A DNA stretch of 5,182 bases from an uncultured Rhizobiaceae group bacterium (GCA_905479965.1 CAJQOR010000026.1:1-5182), one strand, 5' to 3'; shown: positions 1 through 5,182, counted from the first letter of the stretch. The notes: generated from the sequence alone by a model not told the origin. Numbers and translations are program-made.

Positions 1-618
1 ATTGAAAATTTCCCAAACCCTGCTCGTATTCGCATCGCGCTTGGCGAAAAAGGTATTGCTGATAAGGCAAAATTTATCCCAGTTGATGTGATGAATGGCG
101 AACATCGTTCGGATGAATTTAAAGCGAAAAACCCCGATGCATCGGTCCCATGTATGGAGCTTGAATGCGGCACCATGCTATCCCAATGCACCGCGATCAC
201 AGAATATATTGATGCTGAATATGAAAACCTGCCAGGTTATGCATCGTTAACAGGCGACACCTCAAAAGAACGCGGCGTTATCCACATGATGAACCGGAGA
301 GCTGAAGCTAATCTTTTAGATGCTGTTGGTGCATATTTTCACTTTGCGACGCCTGGTTTGGGGCCAGAGCTTGAAACCTATCAAAACGCCTCATGGGGCA
401 ATCGTCAAAAAGACAATGCTGTTGCGACAATGAAATATCTCAATGATGTTTTGCGTGACAATGAATTTCTAGCTGGGAAGAATTTTTCAATGGCAGATAT
501 CACAGCATTTGCTGGACTTGCTTTTGCTGATTTTGCAAAAATCGATATCCCGACAGAACTTGAACATTTGATGTCTTGGCGCGAAAAAGTAGCTGCGCGC
601 CCAAGTGTTGCGGGTTAA
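1..618 (+). CDS. Glutathione S-transferase, 5' end outside the window
   Basis: This is a cytosolic glutathione transferase, which conjugates glutathione to electrophiles or uses it in peroxide or isomerase reactions. The reading frame is open from base 1, so the true start lies upstream; the GTG/ATG at 88-93 are internal codons. In window codons, 6-19 (NPARIRIALGEKGI) match the first helix after the catalytic loop. V49-P50 is the VP step with the cis-proline that holds the glutathione backbone. S61-Q62-C63-T64-A65-I66 aligns with the (E/Q)S-x-AI segment that binds the gamma-glutamyl group, with Cys where Ser or Thr is usual. The all-helical C-terminal domain follows, with the N-capping-box pattern FSMADI near codons 163-168. 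About 205 codons are present and probably 10-12 residues, including any catalytic Ser/Cys/Tyr, are missing. The gene is followed after 24 nt by a cupin gene on the same strand, so co-transcription is likely. The class and substrate cannot be told from this. Confidence 0.9.
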   Translation: MENFPNPARIRIALGEKGIADKAKFIPVDVMNGEHRSDEFKAKNPDASVPCMELECGTMLSQCTAITEYIDAEYENLPGYASLTGDTSKERGVIHMMNRRAEANLLDAVGAYFHFATPGLGPELETYQNASWGNRQKDNAVATMKYLNDVLRDNEFLAGKNFSMADITAFAGLAFADFAKIDIPTELEHLMSWREKVAARPSVAG

Positions 619-627
619 GGTGAGGTC

Positions 628-645
628 AAAGGAGAATATGCCGTG
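628..645 (+). promoter_or_regulatory. Ribosome binding site and GTG start of the cupin gene
   Basis: AAAGGAG at 628-634 lies 8 nt before GTG at 643. An ATG at 638 is closer to it but is out of frame and reads only ATG CCG TGA; its stop codon overlaps the GTG (GTGA). No other in-frame start exists between the upstream stop codon at 616 and 643, so GTG is the only start that keeps the full cupin N-terminus. Confidence 0.65.
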
Positions 646-1299
646 AATTTAAACGCAAATTTTGATGAGCGTGTCTTGGTTCATTCAGATGAAGTTGAAT
701 GGAAAGCATCCCCGATGCCAGGGGTTGACCGCAGGATGCTGGACCGAATTGGTGATGAAGTGGCGCGCGCTACAACGATTGTACGCTATGCACCGAACAG
801 CAAGTTTTCTGCTCATACGCATACAGGCGGTGAAGAATTCATCGTCATTGACGGTGTGTTTCAAGATGAACATGGTGATTTTCCAGTTGGCACATATGTG
901 CGCAACCCACCAACATCAAGTCATACACCAGGGTCGGATGAAGGATGCACAATCTTTGTTAAACTCTGGCAGTTTGATCCTGAAGATCGCGCGCAAATCA
1001 CCATCGATATGAACAAAAGCGTTCAAACGACAAATAATGCGGTTCTTTTTGAGGATGCGCGTGAGCATGTGTCATTTCATACGTGGCAGGCTGGCGAAGT
1101 TATATCTATCGAACTGCCCGCTGGCGGTGAGTTCCTTGTGTTAGAGGGTGGCTTTAACGAAGGGGGAGATGAGTTGCGAAAGCACTCGTGGCTGCGTTTG
1201 CCTCAAGGATCCAAATTAGATGCAATTGCTGGCAATGAAGGTGCCAAAGTTTGGATAAAAACCGGGCATTTGCCTTTCGCCGAAGCGCCAAATGTTTAA
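643..1299 (+). CDS. ChrR-type double cupin protein
   Basis: This 218-residue protein resembles the cupin-like domain of the anti-sigma factor ChrR, but has no N-terminal zinc-binding anti-sigma domain. The first cupin (about residues 15-115) carries H58-x-H60-x3-E64 and H94, the His/His/Glu/His set that binds metal in cupins, within HTHTGGEEFIVIDG and NPPTSSHTPGS. The second half (about 130-210) repeats the fold pattern (LPAGGEFLVLEGGF ... WLRLPQGS) but lacks the His ligands, so it is probably structural. By family knowledge such stand-alone proteins may be dioxygenase-like enzymes or sensors of singlet oxygen or peroxides; the actual reaction is unknown. Its position 24 nt behind a glutathione transferase suggests a shared stress or detoxification transcript, which is inference. 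A long hairpin follows 6 nt after the stop codon. Confidence 0.87.
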   Translation: MNLNANFDERVLVHSDEVEWKASPMPGVDRRMLDRIGDEVARATTIVRYAPNSKFSAHTHTGGEEFIVIDGVFQDEHGDFPVGTYVRNPPTSSHTPGSDEGCTIFVKLWQFDPEDRAQITIDMNKSVQTTNNAVLFEDAREHVSFHTWQAGEVISIELPAGGEFLVLEGGFNEGGDELRKHSWLRLPQGSKLDAIAGNEGAKVWIKTGHLPFAEAPNV

Positions 1300-1305
1300 T
1301 AAAAA

Positions 1306-1333
1306 CTCGGCAGCAGCATTTTGTGCTGCCGAG
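1306..1333. terminator. Strong 10-bp hairpin after the cupin gene
   Basis: CTCGGCAGCA at 1306-1315 pairs perfectly with TGCTGCCGAG at 1324-1333 around an 8-nt loop. On the + strand the stem is followed by AATAAATG, not a U-run. On the minus strand it is followed by TTTTTATT, the classical intrinsic-terminator tail. It most likely marks the 3' end of the GST/cupin transcript, as a terminator or as a stabilising 3' structure, but its best sequence orientation is for leftward transcription. Confidence 0.6.
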
Positions 1334-1376
1334 AATAAATGTGCATGAACCAAAAAATAAAGTAGACCCGTTTTCC

Positions 1377-1397
1377 AATTAGATTTAGCTTCTAATT
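1377..1397. repeat. Inverted repeat abutting the DUF523 start codon
   Basis: AATTAGA (1377-1383) and TCTAATT (1391-1397) are perfect inverted copies separated by 7 nt. The second copy ends at the base directly before the ATG at 1398, where a Shine-Dalgarno sequence would be expected and none is visible. It could be an operator or a weak hairpin at the initiation site. The arms are AT-rich and short, so chance is possible. Confidence 0.35.
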
Positions 1398-1900
1398 ATG
1401 GAAAAAATCTTGATTTCAGCCTGTCTTATCGGTCGTCCTGTGCGTTATAATGGTTCTGATAAAGCCTCAGGAGCATCGGATGTTTTAAAGCTCTGGCAGG
1501 AAGAAGGGCGCTTGGTGCCTGATTGTCCAGAGGTTGCTGTGGGGTTTCCCACCCCGCGACCACCTGCAGAGATCAAGGTAAAGATATCAACAGCGCAAAT
1601 ACCATTGATGGTCGTGATGTTTTAAATGGCAATGCCTTTGTTTTTGAAGAGACAGGCGGCGATGTCACAGAGCTTTACGTTAAAGCTGCGAACGCTGCGG
1701 TGGTCCTCGCTAAAAAACACGGATGTCGACACGCTGTGCTCACAGATGGTTCTCCATCTTGCGGGTCTAGCTTCATTTATGATGGCTCATTTTCAAGTGT
1801 GAAGCACCAAGGGATGGGAACCACAACTGCTGCATTACGCAAAGAGGGCATCTCTGTTTGGGCCGAAACGCAAATACGCGAACTGGCAGCTAAATTGTGA
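1398..1900 (+). pseudogene. DUF523 family protein, broken by a one-base frameshift
   Basis: The two halves together give a complete DUF523 protein of about 167 residues, the usual size. The 5' half (frame of 1398) reads SACLIGRPVRYNG at residues 7-19, then VPDCPEVAVGFPTPRPPAEI up to base 1574; C9 and C43 are in the conserved SACL and CPE motifs. The rest is in the frame one base back, resuming at about 1574 with QGKDINSANTIDGRDVLNG and running through HGCRHAVLTDGSPSCGSSFIYDGSF to TGA at 1898-1900. Read in the first frame the protein stops at 1621-1623. Adding one base in the ATCAAGG stretch at 1572-1578 restores the family sequence exactly. There is no slippery heptamer, so this is a recent mutation or a sequencing error rather than programmed frameshifting. 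The downstream half has no further stop codons. The family's function is not established; the conserved cysteines suggest metal or cofactor binding. No Shine-Dalgarno sequence is evident before ATG 1398. Confidence 0.85.
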
Positions 1901-2047
1901 TCTAGTTGCAATGTCACGTTCGTTCGGACTACCGCTTGTTTTGTGTCATTCGGTTGTTGCATTAAGCCATCATTTTTTATCAAAGATCGTACGATTAAGC
2001 ATATCTGGTTTAAATCTAAAACGTGATGATGCTGACTGTGAGGTTTA

Positions 2048-2659
2048 CTAAAACCGGGCTTTAATACTCGGTTTAAAGGAGTAGTATTTTGTATCGTCAG
2101 ACTTTTTTATAGCTGTGCCTGCTTCTGCCTTTAACGAGATTATAAAATTTGTCAGAAGGATTTTGCGTTCAACTTCAATCCCAGCAAACATCACTTTTGA
2201 GCTCTTTTCACTCAGTGTAGTAAAGCCCAATGTGGTGGTTTTATAACTGCTTTTCACATTTCCCAAGCCAAAATAGGGAGCGATGGCAAAACCAAGACCG
2301 CGTTTGCGGAACTTCGCATATGCATTCACCGCGCTCATATCGGCATCAACTGTTGTTGTAATCGTACCAACTGTCGTGATTTTTTGAGGCGTGCCAATCG
2401 GTTGAAAAGTTGAAACACCGCCGCAGATATCAAACGTAATTGCATTTGATTGGCAAAGCTCAGCACTTCCGGTAAAACCCAAAAACACCTTAGGCACGGG
2501 AACTAACGCTGAGTTCGTCGTCATGACGGTTGCGCCTGCACCAAAATCTACATCAAAATAAAACCCCTTGATCATATCACTTGCGTGCGATTGGCTCGCA
2601 CCAAGCGCGATTGTGGCAGCTAGGAGTGCAGACTTAAGCGCAGATTTTAGTATAGTCAT
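2048..2659 (-). CDS. Small exported outer-membrane beta-barrel-like protein
   Basis: This 203-residue protein has a clear signal peptide: K5/K9, a hydrophobic stretch at about 11-21, and a likely signal peptidase I site SHA|S after residue 26. The mature part alternates polar and hydrophobic residues in strand-like segments (GFYFDVDFGAGATV, VNAYAKF, LGFAIAPYFGLGNV, VMFAGIEVE, FIISLKAEAGTAI) and ends in SIKARF, with the terminal Phe typical of proteins recognised by the BAM machinery. C69 and C79 could form a disulfide in an external or periplasmic loop. CGGAA lies 6 nt before the ATG as ribosome binding site. The gene converges on the DUF523 gene and is divergent from the DUF454 gene. A weak, imperfect hairpin (2051-2074) overlaps its last codons. 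I do not recognise a specific family; OmpA/OprD-like porins of other sizes are excluded by length. Its role is unknown: small barrel, adhesin or surface protein are all possible. Confidence 0.75.
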   Translation of the reverse strand: MTILKSALKSALLAATIALGASQSHASDMIKGFYFDVDFGAGATVMTTNSALVPVPKVFLGFTGSAELCQSNAITFDICGGVSTFQPIGTPQKITTVGTITTTVDADMSAVNAYAKFRKRGLGFAIAPYFGLGNVKSSYKTTTLGFTTLSEKSSKVMFAGIEVERKILLTNFIISLKAEAGTAIKKSDDTKYYSFKPSIKARF

Positions 2660-2725
2660 CTCAGGTTCCGTTTCATTGTAGTCGCAATATTTTGGAAAAA
2701 ATACGCCGCTTTCTATGAAACAGAC

Positions 2726-2754
2726 TTGAGCGGAGATATTTAAAACTTTATCTA
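2726..2754 (+). promoter_or_regulatory. Possible sigma-70-type promoter for the DUF454/hydrolase pair
   Basis: TTGAGC at 2726-2731 and TATCTA at 2749-2754 are separated by 17 bp, a standard spacing. They match the consensus boxes only partly (4/6 and about 3/6). Transcription would start near 2761, leaving a leader of about 100 nt before the DUF454 gene. The same 2660-2865 gap must also hold the promoter of the divergent beta-barrel gene; I see no convincing boxes for that one. Confidence 0.25.
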
Positions 2755-2865
2755 TTTACCTTCCTAATTCTTGTTTTCGCGCGCAATAGAGCCATATCAA
2801 GCCAAGAACCCTTCATCATGGTAAATGAACCCTAAAGAAAAAAACGCAGATCGCGATTGGTCAAT

Positions 2866-3255
2866 ATGTTCCAACTATTTCAAAAAATGATGCGTGGGTT
2901 TCATAAAGGCTGGTGGTATATCGCAGGCATATCTTCTCTGGTCCTGGGCGTAATTGGTGCATTTTTGCCAATCTTGCCGACCACACCATTGATTATTTTA
3001 GCTGCATTTTGCTTTTCAAAATCGTCTCCCAAATTGCAAGCTTGGTTGGAAAACTCCAAAACATTTGGCCCGATTATAACCGATTGGCGAAAAACCGGTG
3101 CCATTGCACCAAAGTATAAGTTTATGGCGGTATCGATGATGGCAGTTACATTCATTGCGAGCGCCATATTGGGTGCATCTGGTTTAGTGTTGATTATTCA
3201 AGCTGCCGGAATGTCGCTGGGAGCAGCTTATGTGTTAACAAGACCCAGTTCTTAA
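2866..3255 (+). CDS. DUF454 (YbaN-type) inner membrane protein
   Basis: This is a small integral membrane protein of the DUF454 family, of unknown function, of which E. coli YbaN is a member. From ATG 2866 it has 129 residues, close to the family norm of about 125. The signature is residues 28-61: GVIGAFLPILPTTPLIILAA, then FCFSKSSPKLQAWL, followed by FGPIITDW at 67-74. Hydrophobic segments lie at about 17-34, 36-50, 86-104 and 106-124. The start is uncertain: a TTG at 2857 and ATGs at 2887 and 2890 are in frame, and none has a visible Shine-Dalgarno sequence. Comparison with YbaN would favour 2887 or 2890; I chose the first ATG. The hydrolase gene begins 17 nt after its stop codon, so the two are likely co-transcribed. 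Confidence 0.85.
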   Translation: MFQLFQKMMRGFHKGWWYIAGISSLVLGVIGAFLPILPTTPLIILAAFCFSKSSPKLQAWLENSKTFGPIITDWRKTGAIAPKYKFMAVSMMAVTFIASAILGASGLVLIIQAAGMSLGAAYVLTRPSS

Positions 3256-3272
3256 TTGGTAGGGGGAAAGTC

Positions 3273-4232
3273 ATGAATGATAAACCTGATCTTGCTGCGT
3301 TATTTGGTGCAACGAACGCAGACACGTTTCTTGGTTTGGATAAATGCGAGGATTTTGAGCAAATTGATGCGTCTTCCGCATTCATTGGTGCACCATGTGC
3401 AACACCGTATGGCTCGGTTGGGGCTTATGCGCAAAACGGACCATCTTCTTTGCGCAAAGCCATAGCATCTCTCACGGCTAATATTGATCGCCATAATTTC
3501 GATTTAGGTGGGCCCACTTTCCCAAATGGTACGAAGCGCGCAGTAGATTGTGGAGATTTACCATGGAGTGATACCGATTTTGCTTCCAATCGGCAGAATA
3601 TATGTGATGCGATCTCGAAAATTGTTCAAAACAACGTCGTACCTATTTTGATCGGTGGTGACGATTCTGTTCCCATTCCAATGATACAAGCGATGGAAAA
3701 ATCGGGAAAAAATTATACGATCTTACAAATTGATGCGCATATTGATTGGCGCAATAGCCATATGGGCGAGACACACGGATTGTCTTCCACCATGCGCCGC
3801 GCATCAGAGATGAAGCACATTCAAAACATCATTCAAGTGGGTGCGCGCGGCATTGGTTCAGGCCATACATCCGACTTTGAAGATGCTGTGAAATGGGGTG
3901 CGAAGTTTTTCACAGGGTTTGATATTCATCATTCAGGACTTTCACCAATCGTGAATACAATTGAAGAAGGTAGCGAGATTATTCTCTGTATTGATATTGA
4001 TGCACTTGATCCGGCCATCACGCCAAATACGATCGGTCGCACACCCGGAGGGTTGAGTTACTATCAGGTCTTGGAGCTTATCATGGCCGTTGCTGAAAAG
4101 GGGCGTATAGCGGCTGTTGATTTCGTTGAAATCATGCCAGAAGCAGACGTGGACGGAATTGGTGGATTAAATGTTTCAAGATTGGTTGCAGCAACAATGG
4201 GTATCATCGCGCGCCAACAAGCAAAAGTTTGA
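3273..4232 (+). CDS. Arginase/agmatinase-family (ureohydrolase) protein
   Basis: Members of this family use a two-manganese centre to hydrolyse guanidino groups, releasing urea or a related product. This 319-residue protein has the motifs in order: GGDDS at 128-132, DAHID at 154-158, THG at 167-169, the CIDIDALDP segment at 239-247 with D241 and D243, PGGL at 258-261, and DFVEIMP at 283-289 with E286. By comparison with arginase, D154, H156, D158, D241 and D243 are five of the six metal ligands. The first ligand, normally His in GGDHS, is Asp131 here. The length fits agmatinases. The start is secure: AGGGGG at 3261-3266 lies 6 nt before ATG 3273. It lies 17 nt behind a DUF454 membrane protein gene. 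Agmatine is the first guess, but guanidinobutyrate, guanidinopropionate, other guanidines, or a non-catalytic role are open because of the Asp. No second pathway gene is nearby to decide this. Confidence 0.9.
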   Translation: MNDKPDLAALFGATNADTFLGLDKCEDFEQIDASSAFIGAPCATPYGSVGAYAQNGPSSLRKAIASLTANIDRHNFDLGGPTFPNGTKRAVDCGDLPWSDTDFASNRQNICDAISKIVQNNVVPILIGGDDSVPIPMIQAMEKSGKNYTILQIDAHIDWRNSHMGETHGLSSTMRRASEMKHIQNIIQVGARGIGSGHTSDFEDAVKWGAKFFTGFDIHHSGLSPIVNTIEEGSEIILCIDIDALDPAITPNTIGRTPGGLSYYQVLELIMAVAEKGRIAAVDFVEIMPEADVDGIGGLNVSRLVAATMGIIARQQAKV

Positions 4233-4235
4233 TAA

Positions 4236-4261
4236 CCTGAGGCTTGGTAGATAACCTCAGG
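4236..4261. terminator. Hairpin between convergent genes
   Basis: CCTGAGG at 4236-4242 and CCTCAGG at 4255-4261 form a perfect 7-bp stem with a 12-nt loop, 3 nt after the hydrolase stop codon and 17 nt before the end of the opposite-strand membrane gene. Neither side has a U-run, so it is at best a weak or factor-dependent terminator or a transcript-end structure serving both genes. GATAACCT occurs directly before or within both arms (4231 and 4250). Confidence 0.4.
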
Positions 4262-4278
4262 CAAACACTTTGTATCGA

Positions 4279-4734
4279 CTATGACAAATTTGTTTCCAAA
4301 TTCGTAGCTGTATCGCCAATTTGCACCGGTCGCCACAGTGGATAGAGAAATAAAGCCAAGAAGCTTAAGTTCAACACTGCGTTAAATGCAGCGCCTGATG
4401 CAATAGACGCCAAGCTATCAACAACAAACCAAGAGAGAACAGCTTTAATCATTATGGGTCTAAGCTTTTCAGAATGAGCTTCAAACAATTGTGTTGTCAG
4501 GAGCCAGAACATCACTCCCCATCCGACGCATATGCCGCCCAATATGGCCCATAAAAGCCGCGTTTCCGTGTTGGTAACAGCCGTTAGTTCAGCAAATGGC
4601 CATATCGCAATCGATATAAACCACCGCGCCAAAGCATCAACAGAAGGGTGAGCACCCAAGACGCTTAAAAACCCAAAGCCAATGAGTGTAGCGCTCGCGA
4701 TTTTGAGCCATTTTATTGAAGACTGAACATGCAT
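4279..4734 (-). CDS. Unrecognised four-helix membrane protein
   Basis: I do not recognise this 151-residue protein as a named family. It has hydrophobic segments at about 10-27, 60-79, 94-114 and 117-134, and an amphipathic or shallow segment at about 34-48. Notable stretches are TRLLWAILGGICVGWGVMFWLL (58-79), with a Gly-rich face, and SWFVVDSLASIASG (101-114), with an Asp and small residues inside a membrane helix. K/R residues cluster at 90-97 and 135, and the polar tail is short. The start is supported by AAAGGA 8 nt before the ATG. That ribosome binding site lies wholly inside an inverted repeat, suggesting control of translation or transcription. The gene follows a MAPEG gene on the same strand after 96 nt, a gap that contains two palindromes, so it may have its own promoter. 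Transporter, sensor or accessory membrane protein are all possible. Confidence 0.7.
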   Translation of the reverse strand: MHVQSSIKWLKIASATLIGFGFLSVLGAHPSVDALARWFISIAIWPFAELTAVTNTETRLLWAILGGICVGWGVMFWLLTTQLFEAHSEKLRPIMIKAVLSWFVVDSLASIASGAAFNAVLNLSFLALFLYPLWRPVQIGDTATNLETNLS

Positions 4735-4742
4735 AATAGTAA

Positions 4743-4777
4743 TCCTTTGCAGTTAAATTCATAACATCTGCAAAGGA
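4743..4777 (-). promoter_or_regulatory. 10-bp inverted repeat containing the ribosome binding site
   Basis: On the minus strand, TCCTTTGCAG and CTGCAAAGGA are perfect inverted copies separated by 15 nt, just upstream of the membrane protein gene. The arm nearer the gene contains the whole Shine-Dalgarno sequence AAAGGA, 8 nt before the ATG. In RNA the stem would hide the ribosome binding site; as DNA it could be a repressor operator with TTTGCAG half-sites. The sequence alone does not decide between the two. Confidence 0.55.
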
Positions 4778-4805
4778 AAATCATTAAATTTGGGAATGAA
4801 AGCAA

Positions 4806-4820
4806 TTACCTTGAAGGTAA
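4806..4820. promoter_or_regulatory. 15-bp palindrome TTACCTTGAAGGTAA
   Basis: Two 7-bp arms (TTACCTT / AAGGTAA) flank a single central base, an operator-like arrangement. It lies 10 nt past the MAPEG stop codon and 71 nt before the start of the four-helix membrane protein gene, so it could be an upstream regulator site for the latter. It could instead be a weak terminator of the MAPEG gene (6-bp stem, 3-nt loop, T-rich tail on the minus strand). Confidence 0.4.
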
Positions 4821-4830
4821 GTGTTCGTGC

Positions 4831-5182
4831 TTAAGATAAAGTTTGAAGGGAAACCAAAAGCAGGCTGATGGAACCAACGATATATAGTATTGTCGTACCC
4901 GATACAGCGACTAATCGCATGACCTTTTGTGAGGTTGGCACACTTACATCTTTAAACAACCCCAGTGGATGCAAGATCCTAAAGACAATGAAGCTCATCC
5001 CATAAGCATGTAAAAATGCATCGCTGAACCCCTTTAGTTCTAAGAAGAACATAATCACAAGGAGAATTGGCGCATGTTCGATTAAATTACCAAAGCGGCG
5101 AATAGCGAGTGCTAATTTTAAATCACCTGCATCACCGATACCTGCGCGCAGGGTCCAGCGACGCACGCCAATCAGATTGGCG
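4831..5182 (-). CDS. MAPEG family membrane protein, 5' end outside the window
   Basis: The frame is open to the right edge, so the start lies outside; a GTG at 5164-5166 is internal, since the codons before it (ANLIG) continue the protein. In the visible 117 residues, RRWTLRAGIGDAGD and then AIRRFGNLIEHAPILLVIMFFLE match the MAPEG pattern, with the conserved R-x-x-x-N-x-x-E-x-x-P, followed by FRILHPLGLF. Hydrophobic stretches follow at about residues 90-115. The family (membrane-associated proteins in eicosanoid and glutathione metabolism) includes membrane-bound glutathione transferases and peroxidases, but many bacterial members are untested. About 15-20 residues, the first membrane helix, are probably missing. 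The gene precedes the four-helix protein on the same strand. Confidence 0.85.
   Translation of the reverse strand, partial: ANLIGVRRWTLRAGIGDAGDLKLALAIRRFGNLIEHAPILLVIMFFLELKGFSDAFLHAYGMSFIVFRILHPLGLFKDVSVPTSQKVMRLVAVSGTTILYIVGSISLLLVSLQTLS

Noticed and set aside
662..1012. Open frame of 116 codons overlapping the cupin gene
   Set aside because: It lies wholly inside the cupin gene in another frame, and its protein has no recognisable pattern.
1572..1580. Programmed -1 frameshift in the DUF523 gene
   Set aside because: There is no X XXY YYZ heptamer and no strong hairpin directly downstream.
1950..1980. Possible intrinsic terminator (short GGTT/AGCC stem then TTTTTT) after the DUF523 gene
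   Set aside because: The stem is only 4 bp with a wobble pair, too weak to claim.
1986..1995. Palindrome ATCGTACGAT in the gap between the DUF523 and beta-barrel genes
   Set aside because: It is ten bases with no loop, located between two gene 3' ends where an operator has little to control, so chance is the simplest reading.
1901..2047. Possible tRNA or small RNA in the convergent gap
   Set aside because: No cloverleaf arms or T-loop consensus could be found on either strand.
2688..2703. AT-rich dyad TATTTT/AAAATA upstream of the beta-barrel gene
   Set aside because: It is only six A/T pairs in an AT-rich promoter region, so it is expected by chance.
2901..3167. Minus-strand open frame of 88 codons opposite the DUF454 gene
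   Set aside because: It is a shadow of a gene with clear family motifs on the other strand.

Overview
This window looks like a chromosomal segment of a Gram-negative bacterium, most likely an alphaproteobacterium with moderate GC (roughly mid-40s percent by eye). The evidence is an outer-membrane-type beta-barrel protein with a signal peptide and a C-terminal Phe, a ChrR-type cupin, a MAPEG protein, and a glutathione transferase with an alphaproteobacterial look. I cannot name the genus. There is no tRNA, rRNA, CRISPR array, insertion sequence or phage gene that I can see. The gene content is housekeeping or accessory metabolism.

Layout. At the left edge, on the + strand, are a glutathione S-transferase (5' end cut by the window) and, 24 nt later, a double-cupin protein of the ChrR C-terminal type. 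A strong 10-bp hairpin follows. Next, also on +, is a DUF523 gene broken by a one-base frameshift. It converges on a minus-strand gene for a small exported beta-barrel protein. That gene is divergent from a + strand pair: a DUF454/YbaN-type inner membrane protein and, 17 nt later with a strong ribosome binding site, an arginase/agmatinase-family metal hydrolase. A 7-bp hairpin separates the hydrolase from two minus-strand membrane-protein genes: an unrecognised four-helix protein, and a MAPEG-family protein whose 5' end lies outside the window. No stretch over 300 bases lacks a gene.

How the genes may work together. The GST/cupin pair fits handling of electrophiles or oxidative stress, and MAPEG proteins are also often linked to glutathione. 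I see no direct link across the window between the two ends. The hydrolase probably cleaves a guanidino compound and may be co-transcribed with the DUF454 gene. I do not see a clear new multi-gene system.

The points most worth a second look are local. The hydrolase has Asp in place of the usual first metal-binding His (GGDDS for GGDHS). The DUF523 gene has a clean single-base frameshift. A 10-bp inverted repeat contains the entire Shine-Dalgarno sequence of the four-helix membrane protein gene, and a nearly perfect 15-bp palindrome lies further upstream of the same gene. The start of the DUF454 gene is ambiguous and is preceded by a short overlapping ORF.
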